Shown here piece after piece: positions 11,433 to 23,515 of a stretch of 64,000 nucleotides of DNA. Within the stretch, counting starts at the first letter, position 1. Each line of letters starts with the position of its first letter. Position numbers and translations under genes: made by a program. The DNA is from Daphnia carinata (lineage: Eukaryota > Arthropoda > Branchiopoda > Diplostraca > Daphniidae), in assembly GCF_022539665.2 (NCBI RefSeq), contig NC_081337.1, forward strand, positions 10,967,768-11,031,767, read 5' to 3'. The notes below the pieces were generated by a model. The model was not told the origin of the DNA and made no database searches. It saw only the letters and a program-made list of their open reading frames with translations.

Positions 11433-14400
11433 TACAAATATAGCCAACGTCTTGTTTATATTGACTCAACGTGTCGCCTCCGTTTGAAAACGTGAGGAAT
11501 TGCAAATCACTTGGTTGTGGTGCAAAACTTTTTTTTTTTCGTTTCCCTCCTCCCAAGCTTGTCTGTAAGAGATACTAGGGGGAACGAAAAAGGCATTTTT
11601 TTTATACTATCAAATATCAACATGCAGGCAAGCATTTGGTCGTCAAGTCACGGTCGTCAAGCTAATAAATGTACACGTGCCAAAAACAGAGATGGAACTT
11701 GTGTAAATAAGCGATGCAACATTTCCCTTTCTTTTTTTTTAGCGAGTGGCAACATGATGAAATGCGGAGAAGAAAAGATGCTCGTACAAACATGGGGTCC
11801 GAGGAAACGACAAAAAGATGAAGACGACCCAATTGGGAGCAATAAAACATCACGAAAAGCACACGGAAAAAAAGAATATAAAGTCCGCCTCTGTTTATCT
11901 CGCAAAACAAAAGAAAAGTCAGCCAACCAAGAGCTGAGAGAGAAGTTGATGACTAAACTAATGGCTGTTTGGGCCCTCTGGTGCGGCATTCATCGGGACT
12001 TGGAAGTTCTTTCCCTACTGTCTGTGGAAAGATCGGAGTAATGGCTGGCTCTACCGTTACGTACGAACGTTTTTTTTTTTCCTTTCTAGCAAAAAAAAAG
12101 AACTGTGGAAGCCGTTCAACCTGATCGGATATATGCAAAGTCTCTTTTTTTTTTATACGGATGAGGCCAAATAAACAGAAATGATGGTGAACCTCTGCTT
12201 ACGTTGCAATTACAAATGTAATGCTTGCAATTAAGAAGAACGATCTATTGAGAATAGCATCGGGATTCGCGAGGAGTAAAGCCAAGCCACGGGGAATTAT
12301 ATCGGGCGGGGCTCTTTTTTAAGAGTCATAAAGTTGTTACAAGATCCAAGTGGCTGACATCGTCATTACCGTAAGAAGGTAAAAGATTTGCCTAGTTTGG
12401 TATCTCTATTTTTTTTTTTTGCCGTTTTTTTTATTGCATTTATTTTTATGTGAGTGCCATTTCAGCCCTTTACCTGATTGCCTATTCGCACTCTAAGACC
12501 CAAAGCCATTCGACGAAAATCCCTTCCTGTTGTGTGGTTTCTTCTTTTTGCTCCAACATTTTATTTATTTGTTGCATAATAATCCGTTTTTGTTGTTGTT
12601 GTAGCGCGACTGCCTAGTTTAATTTAAAACACGACACACCCCCTCTTGCTAAAGAAACAAAAGCAAACGAGTCGCCCGTGTTTGTTTCACCGCGATTGGC
12701 GGGTCCATGTTTGCACAAGTTGTTACATCGTTAGATAATCAAATTAAACACGCACACACAAACAAAAAACAACGAAAAGAAAAAGAAAAAAAAATTCGAA
12801 AAAGAGGAACATGGTCGAGGAAAACACACCTATGGCACCCAAAGTTGTATAACTGTTGCCCCGAAAACAAACAAGAAACTTTCGGCCAGCTCTCATACAA
12901 TCTTTTGCAGACCAGCAGCTGGTCCGTGTCACACGCGGGAATTATAGAAGGGGATTTATAATTTCGTTCGCCATCTTCTCAATAATAACGCGTAGTTTGC
13001 AATCATTTTTTATGTTTTCCCTTTTTTTTTCCCGTCGATCTTTATTGGCATCATAACTCGTTCGTACTAAGCTATATTGTAAGAAAAATGGACGTCGTCA
13101 TGCTGAACGTCTTTTCTTATTTTTTTTATTTATTCGTTTGCCCTATTATTCTCCTTTTTTTCGTTTTCTTTTAATGACGACGACCAAGAAAAACACAAAA
13201 CAAAACAAAACATGGTCGTAAATAGATATCCGGGTCGCTAGTGAAATGGCCAGCAGCGGGACTTAATCAGATTTGTATCAAATAAGAGGCCAATAAAACG
13301 AAAAAAAAAAAAAGAACGAAAGAAAGAAAATAGAAAATAAAAAAAGGGATATCTTGTTTTAACGAACGATTCTGTTTGATCAGGGGACTTTCTCTGTTGT
13401 GAAAAACAAAATCGATCGTTTGAGAAAGAAGAGAATAATAATGACAAACATAGAAGAGGCAAAAAAAGGCGTCGGCTGCCGCCGACATCCATTTATCTTA
13501 AGGCTGAATATAGGAAAGGAACAAAAAAAAAACCCTATTTCTTTTTTCACGACTCTTCTGCATTCGACTCAAATTATGGTTGGGGAGGGTTCGGTTAGGA
13601 ATTGTCTTTTTTTTTCTCAATGTGTTTCCCCCGTTTTAAGTCAACAACAGCTAACGCGCAGAAATAACGCTGATGTCATGGCAACCAACACGTGCCATCA
13701 TCATGCGGGTAAAGGGTCTCAACGCTACCAATCATAAAAGGGAATAACAAAGAACAACAAAATTGCACAGAAAACTGCGACTTGTACAACAACAAAAAAA
13801 AAAGATTTCTTAAAATATGTGAAATGTTACGTTTATTGTATAAGGATGTATTAATAGACACACCTTGAGCTAACAACCGAATGTTCGTTGTTGTATTCAA
13901 AATATTAGAAACACGTAAATCCATCGCCCCTAAAAAGGATCGACCTTTTTATGAGGTGGGAGGATTTTCTCTTCCACCTCAAAAATAAGAAACAGGCGTC
14001 TAAAACTTTTTTTTTTTTGACAAACGAGATCAGTCGTGTCTGACGCGTCAAAATCCCTTCCTACAAGAAAAAAAGGGTAACACTTGACGAGTAAAAACTT
14101 TTGTTACTTTTACAAATGGATGCTCCCGATCAACGAGAGAAAGAAAAAAAGGGATGATGACAACGTGAAAGTGATGTCAAATAACAATCAAATAAACTTG
14201 CTACTCTAACCAAGTTCCTCTGTCAAACAATCAAAAATGATGGCTTACTCTTTTTTTTTTTTTTTTCGTTTCTCAGTTTTAAAAAATGGTCAGAACAGGC
14301 GGACTTGGTAAGCTGGCAAATCGTGATGGAGTCGCGAGTTGGAAAAAAAAAAGTATTGATCTTCGCCCCCTTTCCCGCGTTTACAAAACCCGACGAACTG

Positions 14401-15851
14401 CGACACTAAACCAAGCACATCGTTTGATCCCATTAGAGGTCCCCATCAAACGAAAACCTACCGGCGTCGCATATATATATATATATTTTTTTTTTCTTCT
14501 CAAAGGTGTGTGTATACTATGAGTGCGTGCGTATGTTTGTTGTATACGTGTAATAATGTAGCGAGGTGTCAGCTGTGCGTGATACGTTCAAAACTTGCCG
14601 TTCCTCAAAAAGCGAGTCAACATGTTGGAGCACTCGTAAAATATGCGAACCCCCCCACGTGAAAAAAAAATGAATTATGACTTTAACTGGCTATATAACA
14701 AAATCCTTTCGCATCATATTATGCGTGTAGGTTCCGATCGGCCGGCAAACATATGCAAAATGCGACTATTAGCAAATTTGGGGTTGGGCATCTCCAATTA
14801 TTTAAGAAACAAAACGTTCCCCCGTGAGAATTCACTTTCAGGTAATGAATTAAGAAAAGCGAAAAACGCTTGTTGTACCAACTTATGCACACAAAGAGGC
14901 AGAAAAGATCATTAAACATTTCACAAAGTTTGTGAAAAAAAGAGGGCTGACTGGGGAATGTTCCCTAAAGCGACTTTTCTTTTTTTTTTTTGTTGTACTT
15001 CTTTCTTGTTCGTGTATGCTTGTCCTCCAGTCATTTCCGTACTGAGGCCGACCAATAAAATTTAAGAATGAAGCATTTCTTCTGCCTGTCCTAGATGCAT
15101 TATCGTTGCAGGGGTATAGCATCCAAGTTGGATGTAGGAAGGCACTTCAACCAATCTACTCACTAGTTCACTAATAGCTGAATTTTAAATGACCCCCAAC
15201 AGCACATACACCGCCTTACCCACCCTTTGCAGTTAAACTAGTTTTCTGGTCCTAGCCTCATCGTCTTTATTTTATCCATTTCCTCATTTACTCTACTGTA
15301 ATTTCCTTCCATTCTCAAACCGGAAAGATTTTTTTGTCAAGATGAAACTTTTATGTAAAATAGATAGACGTTCCTCCCTCTCCCCCCTAGAAAAAAGAAA
15401 AGAGAATGCCGATCGATAAAACTCTTGAAATTTTTTTTTCTTCTTCTTCTTCAACAGAAAAAAAGGAAGTGAAGGATCAATGACGCAAAAGAGAATTGAA
15501 TTCCATAGACGAAGCAAACGTGTCCGGCTCCATCCAAAGGAGTAATATACCACTACTATTACATATACTTCACAAAACCTTATAGTGCCATCCATCGCTC
15601 CCCCCTCCCCACCCTGCGGGAGTAGCCTATACATAGGGATTGACACGAAACTAAATTTTTTTTTTTCTCTCTCCTATATTGTACGACACAAAAGTCCACG
15701 ACTGTACAAGAAAGACGTCCCACTCGACGACATAGTTTGCTTCCCCTCTCACTTTTTTGTGTGTGTGTTCCCCGTTCGTCCCTATATAAGACACTTGAGA
15801 ACAAGCTGGCAATGCATTTCTTGGGCTAAAGAAGATTTCCAATCACCTTCT

Positions 15852-15869
15852 CCCCCCCCCCCCCCCCCC
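15852..15869. repeat. 18-base poly-C run
   Basis: Uninterrupted C run. Confidence 0.95.
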
Positions 15870-15997
15870 AACTCCACTTAGGCTTTAAGGATGTTACCCT
15901 AAACATTCCAATCACATTGCTATTCGGCAACTATCTCATGCCCCGTCACCCCAAAAGTTTTTAACCGCAATCCGCCCTTCTCACTATCCTCTCCAGG

Positions 15998-16165
15998 TTT
16001 TTTTTTTTTTTTTTTTTTTAATTAACAGCTCAGGCCAATCTTCTCGGCGGTTTGGGAGGGATAGGGCGAATCGGCCGGACGCAATAGACTGTGGGTGGAG
16101 GACGAACGACGACGCGCGGATTTCATTAGTAAAACGAGAGACGGAAAAAAAAAAAAAAAAAAAAA
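15998..16165. repeat. Inverted poly-T/poly-A pair
   Basis: A run of about 22 T (15998-16019) and one of 21 A (16145-16165) flank a roughly 125-base, GC-richer segment. The two homopolymers are complementary. Confidence 0.8.
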
Positions 16166-16200
16166 GGGACACGAGAAAATGAAGTCAGGAGCGTAGGGGA

Positions 16201-19200
16201 GAATTGGTTTTTACTCCGCCCTCGCGGTGTGTTTTATAGATGATACGGTTTGCTGGACTAGAGGAATATTAGCTCGTTCGGCCAACGACGAAACCAACCA
16301 TCTATAAATTTATAATAAAGTCAGCCGGAATTAAAGGGCAAAAACCTAATGAAAATAACGAGGCGTTGAAATGAAGATGGATTTCCATCCATCGCAAAGC
16401 TTCGCTGTTGCTCAAGGCGACTACCGCTCGCCAAAGGAGACGTTTTACATCATCAAAACGTGACACAAACGGGCATCAACAAAAAAGAGGCTCCTTCTGC
16501 CATCGATCCACCGTGCTCGGCAAAAGTGCAGATGGAATTGCATCATGAAAAACGATCGTTTCTTTTGACGACCCAGAGGTCGATGACAAATGCAAATACG
16601 CTGAATTCAAGACCCAAACAGATCGACTTGCAGACCATCCATAAGATCAGCGAAGTCTTCCAATCTCAGCTTTTAAAAGGGAGCGGCGGGTGGGGGTGGA
16701 GGATGACGTCGGCAAACGCCGAGATAATTACTCTCAGAGTTTTGGCCTCACACGCAGAGGTGCTGGCGACGAAGAGGAAGAGGCGGGATTCTCTTCAGTT
16801 TGCTGCTGAGCAGACAGTTCAAGTGGTCGTGACACGCACAAAAGAACCCCCCCCCCCCTCCCGCTTCCTTCCCTCTGCTTCGTTTTTCTCGTCTGACGAC
16901 GCACACACAACTCCTGTCGTCCATCCGAAACAGCTGCGCGTTCGCCCGACCATTTCTATAGCAAACGGGAAGGGGAGGGGGGGGGGGGGGGATCTGCTCT
17001 CTATACTGTGAAACACACGGATATATCTAAGAGGGATTAAATACACACGCCCGACGGGACACGGAGAAAACGGGACACGCACTCAAAAGTTGTGTTTTCC
17101 CCACCCAACAGCCTCCCAAGAGCTGGTCCTCTTCATCATCGTCAGTAGAGCGACGGCAAAGAAGACTGGGATACAAATGAAGGACGCAATCAACGGCAAA
17201 AGCGAAAAGTCTTTTTTCTCTCCCCCATATTTTTATTTTGGAGGGGGGAGGGGGATGGGAAAGGGATTTTAGAAGGAAAGACAATGAAAATCGACATCCA
17301 CGAATACAAAGACGTTCTTCCAAAATTCTTGGCTGTTCTTGGTAGTCAACTAAAGGAGAAGAAAAAAAAGATGAAGAATTTTGTGTTTGTGACAGCGTCA
17401 ACAGCAGAACTGCAGCAGCCATCGGTGTCTTGTAGTCACTTCATCATTACACGTCCACAATCGGTCGTTCAACGGATAACACACGTCCCTGTTCCTTAAT
17501 GAAGTTCAAGAGTTTGTTCAACAAGAGACTCGCTTATCTTTGACATCAAAGAAGCGCAAACTGAAAGTCCAAAGTCCAAAAGTGCTAGGATATTTCATTT
17601 TTTTACTGTTGGATGACTTCGAATAACGATGCCGCCCATATGTTGGTTTTTTTTTTTTTTTTTAAATATACGCACACAAAAAATAGGAAAATTGTTGTCT
17701 CTCTGAAAGTAGGAAAAAAGAAAATAGCTATAGATGAAGAATGATGGCGTCGGCGTTTGAATTACGGCCGTTGTCTCATAATCGCTCCGCTATAGTGAGG
17801 TACAAACGCGAGGCAGGGGGCCCATATAAATCATCTTATTCCACCCCTTACGGCCAAAAAAAAAAAATAAAATAAAATAAAAAAGGAAAATGTCTCGGCA
17901 CGCAGACAGAGGGAATAACAAAAATTCGTATTTTTTTATGACTTCTTCATCTCTGTGTCTTTCGGGAATAAAAGAAAAAAGAAATTCTTGGGATTCGTAG
18001 CCGGTAGCTGATGGCGGCCATAACATCCGTCCACACGTCCCGCCAAAAAAAAAAAGTGGTTTAAGAAGCTCGATCAAAAGAATCCCTGACTCATGCGGAT
18101 AGCCGTGTTCTACATTGTCGTGTGCGTTAAAAACATTACGAGTAACGCACACACACACATTAAGAGAACATATAAAACGTCAATTAGCGATGAACGATTA
18201 GTTCTGGGGGCGGGGCATCAATTTTTGTGGGAATAAGAAAATGGGGAAACCTATAAACGGATTACATTTCGTTCTCTGGTATATGTCGAGATGGTACTAC
18301 AACAGATCGGCGGTGCTATACGACTCTCAACACACATACACACACTCACCAAAGACACATTTCGCTTGCCGATGATCGACGATGTCTATGGCATCTTGCA
18401 CGAGCACACAACTGTCAGAGTGGAAAAAATTACATTAAAAAAAATCCCTGGCCAAGATCATAGATGTATAGATAGAAAAGAGAAGCTGTATGTAAATCAA
18501 TAAGCCTTGGTCTCTATTTTTTTTAGACATAAAAAAATAGGAGATACGAAGGTGTTGGATTCGCCACTGTCGATGTCACGACCAAACATTCAAATGCTTT
18601 TCTACAGAGCTTGTCAAGCTTTCGGTAGTCACATCGCCCGTTTCATTTTTCACGTACACGTCGCATCCTAGCGAAAAAAAAACAAAAACATCTCCATTTA
18701 AATTTCCCATTGACTCCCACCATGACTAGAATATGCAAATTAGAGTTCTCGCCTACGCCAACGAGAAGATGAAAAAAAAAATGGAATTGTTTGCTAAAAG
18801 AATGAAAAATTCCTTTTCCTCCTATTTTTAGCGTGCGCGCCGAAGAACGAGGCAGAAAGGACGGGAAAAGGTGGTGGTGGCAGTCGGTGTGTTTTATGGC
18901 TGCAATCTCCGGGATTCCCGGACACACAATTGGGACGCCGCGCGATCGAGGTTCTTTTTGCCCGCCGATCGAGAGGAGACGAGTAGACAGAACTTGCGTG
19001 CGTGCGAGTTTTGCATAGATCAAAGAAAGAAAAGTGAGAAGACGGATGACGGCCCTGTGCGCTGGATCGATAAAAGGCGCGCGCGTTATTTCGTGATGGC
19101 CTTCCCGGTGTCTCTCTCTCTCTCACTCCCCTTTTCTTTCTTTCTTTTTTTTTCCCTTCTTCTTTTAACTGGATACACAAATATTCTATGTATGAGTTGC

Positions 19201-20440
19201 TTACGGGCGCGGTTCGAGATACCCAACAAGAAACCTTGTCCATTGATAATTGACCGCCAGTTGGACAAGAAAAAACAAAGATAGGCGAACAGAACAAACA
19301 GATGACGGCATGTTGAATGCAAAAGGCGAAACACATTCAAAAATGCAATCAATAAAATTTTGAAAGGATAGACGGGCTGCAGAGGAATGCTACGGAAACA
19401 AAAAGTTGAAATTTAAACCAAAAAAAAAAAAAAAATGAACAGGAGGATATGGCATCGTCAAACAGATCAAGAAAAAGAAAATAAGCAAAAAGAAAGATTT
19501 AAAAGCCTAAAAGAGATTATACACGTCCGCGTCTATGTGCGGACAGAAATCCGATTAGTTTGGGTCAATGGCTGTCTCTTTATTACACACACAGGAGCGC
19601 CAAAGAAAAAGGGGGAAAAAAAAATTCAACACGGAAAAGTCACGAAATATTTCAGTTTTTTCCTCCCTTTTCCCAATACAATATGTAACTTTTTTTTTTT
19701 GCCATTTTTTCCTTTCTCCCTTGTGAACACGAAACCGAAAAGATTTCCTAGTCGCTGCTCTCAGAGAGATACCAGATAGAATAGGATTTCCCGCGGATTA
19801 AACATGACCTCTTGGCGTTCGGGTAGCATACACAGGTCCGTTAACCAAGTACTTGGCCAGTTTTCCTTTCTTTCTTTTTTTTTTTTGCGGGGTTCCGCAG
19901 GAAAGCCTATACAGTTAGATAGAATTTGAAAAAGAAAGAAAATAGAGAAACCCCGGATTGAAAGCTTGTCGCTATTATAAAAAGGGACGTGTTTCCCATC
20001 AACGCTTCTTCCTTGTTTCAGTTAATAGTATAAAACGTATATACATGTATACACAACTAAGATGTAGAGGCGTTATGCGAGGGAAATGAAAGGATCCATG
20101 TAAGAGAAAAGAAAAAAAAAGGTAGCGCTCCCCAAAGCAGGCTTCGATGTCTGTGTGTCTGTTGATTGGTTTTCTAATTAGACATTGGACACGTTGCCCG
20201 CGTTCCCCAGCGATTTCGCTACCACATCGCGGTCGATCGTACATAGCCATCTCTCTGCTGTGTACATAAATAAAGAAAAATGTTTTCTCTTTTTATATGC
20301 AAGCCGAATCACATCACTGGTGGTAGGGCAGGAAAACAAAACAAAAACGATACGATTTTCTTATAAACAACAAAAAATGGGTAGAGGCGAAATTGAACGA
20401 TCAATGTCAGTAGGTGGTACGGTCGTACATGTAAGGTAAT
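16201..20440. other. Non-coding host DNA with CpG-richer patches
   Basis: Patches at 16250-17000 and 18830-19080 have higher sequence complexity and more CpG than their surroundings. They could be untranslated exons or promoters, but I could not identify a protein. The 183-codon plus-strand frame at 16460-17011 starts with GTG, ends in a poly-G run and shows no known domain. Confidence 0.45.
16977..16991. repeat. 15-base poly-G run
   Basis: Uninterrupted G run following AGGGGA. Confidence 0.9.
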
Positions 20441-20976
20441 CGATATTTTATTTTGATATTTATTTACAGAGACATCGACGAAGGGTCATTACAAAATCAA
20501 GAGACACGGTCCTTATTCATTATTCAAAATGAAAAGAAAAATAAATAATAAAAAAACTGTACGCGGTATCACTGTTTGGGTACTGGTTTCTGACAAAGAC
20601 AAATACAAGTCGACTAAAGAAACCCAAACTTTAACCTCTCTTCAAGAATATCGCTGAAAAATTCCTCGGATAAAAAAAAACGGTCTGTACATTATTATTG
20701 TTATTGTTTTACAATGGCCGCATTTTAGTACGTCAATCGAACGAATTACGACTCTTGACTCATGAACAAAAGATCGCTGTCAACTATTCAATTCCGCAAA
20801 GGTCACCTACCCCACTATACATATTGCCAGAGAGAAAACTAATCGATCGGACCCCACCCCGATCCACAACATCATTTACATTGGAGGGAGTGGTTCTCTT
20901 CCGGGAAAAAAAACCCCCAAAAAACAAATTTGCATCGGCAATTTAAAGTGATAGTCTAGTGTAAAGTCACTAGTAT

Positions 20977-20982
20977 TTTATT
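20977..20982 (-). promoter_or_regulatory. Candidate polyadenylation signal of the LRR gene
   Basis: The minus strand reads AATAAA 47 bases past the stop codon of the LRR gene. This would give a very short 3' UTR. Other AATAAA-like words occur further downstream, so the site actually used is uncertain. Confidence 0.4.
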
Positions 20983-21028
20983 TTTCAATAAAAAACAAAA
21001 GGAAAGAGGAAAAAAAAATCGAATTTAA

Positions 21029-22807
21029 TTAGACGACAGTCACGGGAATGCGTTTGATCGTTCCAGCGCAATGATACGTGTACTCGTCTCTAGTCGTAGC
21101 GGCCAATTGGGCTTGTTGAAGATGATGATTGTGGTGGTAATAATGCGGTATAGTCGCCCCGACGTGATGATGGCCCGACAATGCTGGACTACAATTGCTA
21201 TCCACCCCATATTGTTGCTGTTTAACACCGTCGACGCCTCCTAAAATGGGACTGGTGCCATTATGGTGCTGGAACGCATGATCGCGATGATGATAATGAT
21301 GGTGGTTCGATTTAATAATCATCAATCGACTTTCTCTTCTCAGATTTTGTCGTCTCCGCCAGTAGATGACGAGGACAATCAGGCCGGCCGTTAGAACGAT
21401 CCACGACATCACCAACAGGATAATAATGGAAACGGGCAGCGCTAGGGAACACATCAAGTCCGATTGTTCCAGGCTGGACAATGGCAGTCCACTGAAAGGA
21501 GGTGGACCACTACACGTCACGTTAACTACCACGATAGTAGGCGAATGATTGCGATGATGGAGCATGTTCCACAACCAAAGCAGGGAACAATTGCATTCCA
21601 GCGGGTTGTAGGCCACGTTGAGATACCTCAGCTGCGGCCAGTCAGAGTGCTGCTGGCCCAGTTCTAGCGCCTCGAACGCGTTGCCACTCAAATCCAAACG
21701 GACGAGATGGGCGTCCAGCCCGTGGAAAAGGCCCGTAGGTAGATGATTCCACAGAGCGTTATTGGTCATGACCAGATTGACGATGGGCAAGACTTTAGGT
21801 GAGGTCGACATCGTAACGATAGATCCATTGGTGATGGCGGGCCGCGTCATGTGAAAAACGGCCGGATTAACCGACCGCAAGTATTCCATATAAGAAATGT
21901 TGAGCGTCTGGAGACGCGGCAGGCCGGACAAGAAGTTGGCCGGCAATTGGCGCCACATATTACCAGACAAATCCAGATGGGTCAACGGCGAAACGGTCGT
22001 AAAAGCCTCAATGGGTCCATCTAATCGATTGAAACTGAGATCCAGCGCATCGAGCGAAACGAGCGAGTCAAAGGCCAAAGGATCGACGCGGTCGATGGCG
22101 TTGTCGTTAAGGGCCAACAGCCGTAAACGGGCAAGATGACGGAAAGCTCCGTCTTCCAACGTCTCAATCAAATTTTTGCCGAGATGCAACGATCGCAAGC
22201 CAGCGGCCAGTGGGACTAGAGCGGCCGTAGGGACATGACCCAAATTATTGTCTTCGAGGCGCAGTGTGTGAAGTTTGCGGAGCGATTCGAACGCTCCGCT
22301 GGCCACCGTTTGGATTTTATTGCCACTGAGGATGAGCGTGACAAGCGAGGGTAGTTCGGCAAAGAGGTCGTCCGTCAGCCGAGTCAGCCGATTGGCGCTG
22401 AGGTCCAGGACGGTGAGCGATGCGAGCCCGGCAAACGATTCCATTTCCAAGGAGGAGACCAAATTATTGGAAACGTTGAGACATTCGAGCTGGCCAAGCG
22501 GCTGGAAATGGAGCAAACCCAACGAATGGAGAACATTGTGGCTGAGATCCAAACGGCGCAATTCGCCGTAAAAACTGACAGATTGTCTCAGAGAAGCGAT
22601 GCGGTTGTGGGCCAAGTGTAACGAGCGCAACGAAGGGTTCAACAAGATGGGCACAGAATCGAGTCTCGAACCAGAACAGCTGGCCTCTAGTAGGCTGTCG
22701 TCGCATTGGCACATGGATGGGCAAAAAGTTTCAACCGTCTTTGGAGTCGCTACTATGACCACCACAAAAATCCAACGGGCAAATAACCAACTCTGATCTG
22801 AGCCCAT
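21029..22807 (-). CDS. LRR single-pass membrane protein, Capricious/Tartan-like
   Basis: This 592-residue protein is predicted to sit in the plasma membrane and act as a cell-surface recognition or adhesion receptor. Visible in order: a signal peptide (hydrophobic residues 12-20); an LRRNT cap with Cys29, 33, 35 and 44; about 14 leucine-rich repeats (about 60-400, LxxLxLxxNxL pattern); an LRRCT cap with Cys405, 407, 432 and 453; a membrane helix at about 456-482 followed by basic WRRRQ; and a His-rich cytoplasmic tail ending VTVV, a class I PDZ ligand. Six N-glycosylation sequons (Asn111, 303, 327, 406, 420, 429) lie outside the membrane. The ATG has A at -3 and G at +4. Fourteen repeats, an uninterrupted coding exon and a short tail match Drosophila Capricious/Tartan, which guide boundary formation and neuron targeting. 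Other LRR receptors such as Lapsyn or LRTM-type proteins remain possible, so I give no symbol. The coding region is intact, the only clearly functional host gene here. Confidence 0.93.
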   Translation of the reverse strand: MGSDQSWLFARWIFVVVIVATPKTVETFCPSMCQCDDSLLEASCSGSRLDSVPILLNPSLRSLHLAHNRIASLRQSVSFYGELRRLDLSHNVLHSLGLLHFQPLGQLECLNVSNNLVSSLEMESFAGLASLTVLDLSANRLTRLTDDLFAELPSLVTLILSGNKIQTVASGAFESLRKLHTLRLEDNNLGHVPTAALVPLAAGLRSLHLGKNLIETLEDGAFRHLARLRLLALNDNAIDRVDPLAFDSLVSLDALDLSFNRLDGPIEAFTTVSPLTHLDLSGNMWRQLPANFLSGLPRLQTLNISYMEYLRSVNPAVFHMTRPAITNGSIVTMSTSPKVLPIVNLVMTNNALWNHLPTGLFHGLDAHLVRLDLSGNAFEALELGQQHSDWPQLRYLNVAYNPLECNCSLLWLWNMLHHRNHSPTIVVVNVTCSGPPPFSGLPLSSLEQSDLMCSLALPVSIIILLVMSWIVLTAGLIVLVIYWRRRQNLRRESRLMIIKSNHHHYHHRDHAFQHHNGTSPILGGVDGVKQQQYGVDSNCSPALSGHHHVGATIPHYYHHNHHLQQAQLAATTRDEYTYHCAGTIKRIPVTVV

Positions 22808-23045
22808 TTTTATTTAATTTTTTTTTCTTCTTTATTTTTTGTTGTTTACAAAACTCAACAGTTTCCGCTGCTGGGAAACGATCAAACTTTGTCGTCTTTT
22901 CTTGTGTCAATAATAAAACGATCCAGCTGTCTTCACAACATTCCAGTCGTGTTTCATCACGGCCAATGTCTTATGGCTTTCATTTGTCCATAACAACCAA
23001 AGACCTTCAAAGTGAACGAGACAGGTTGAGGGGCGGGAGCAAAGA

Positions 23046-23064
23046 CACACACACACACACACAC
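23046..23064. repeat. (CA)n microsatellite
   Basis: About nine CA units, 240 bases upstream of the LRR start codon. Confidence 0.9.
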
Positions 23065-23503
23065 ATACACACGTGAAAATTACCAAGAAAAAGTTTGGCC
23101 ACCGAACAAGAAAAGAGAAAGACACACAAAACAATGTGTACACTTCAGACGACGGACGTCAAAAGCCTCAAAAAAGGTGAACTGGAATCAACTGAAGCGG
23201 ATCGTTTCGTTTGGTGACCGACGTGAACTCTCGGCTTGTGCGCACTGTCACCCAGCCGACGGATGTCGACGGTGGTAAGTCTCTCTCCCCCCACTACACC
23301 CTGACAATAGCTTCTTTTTCGCGCGCGCAAGCGCTCTCTTCCGCCGGATTCAAACGCGCTACGATTTCCTTCCTCGAGTCCGCTTCCGAAGCCCCCCTTT
23401 TCCGTGTAGAGTGCTCTTCCGCATGTGTGTACATTCGTACCGTTCCTTATAAATAATAGAAAAACAATTCGACAATAGGCAAAAAAAAAAAAAAAAACCA
23501 AGT

Positions 23504-23515
23504 GGGGGGGGGGGG
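23504..23515. repeat. 12-base poly-G run
   Basis: Uninterrupted G run preceded by 17 A. Confidence 0.9.

Larger units (their letters stand above)
9201..16200. other. Non-coding host DNA, homopolymer-rich
   Basis: No supported gene. Long poly-C, poly-G, poly-T and poly-A runs, a GA repeat and scattered CA repeats dominate. Frames such as 11511-12041 (plus) and 10800-11237 (minus) translate as low-complexity Phe-rich or Lys-rich sequence and resemble no family I know. Confidence 0.55.

Noticed and set aside
11511-12041. 176-codon frame
   Set aside because: The start is not ATG, the N-terminus is a poly-T translation, and the rest resembles no known family.
16460-17011. 183-codon frame
   Set aside because: GTG start, ends inside a poly-G run, competing frames on the other strand, no domain. 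Left as a CpG-rich patch.
18794-19336. 180-codon minus-strand frame
   Set aside because: Overlaps open plus-strand frames in the same CpG-rich patch. Composition explains the openness.
21366-22571. Plus-strand frames opposite the LRR gene
   Set aside because: They are antisense shadows of the strongly biased LRR coding sequence.
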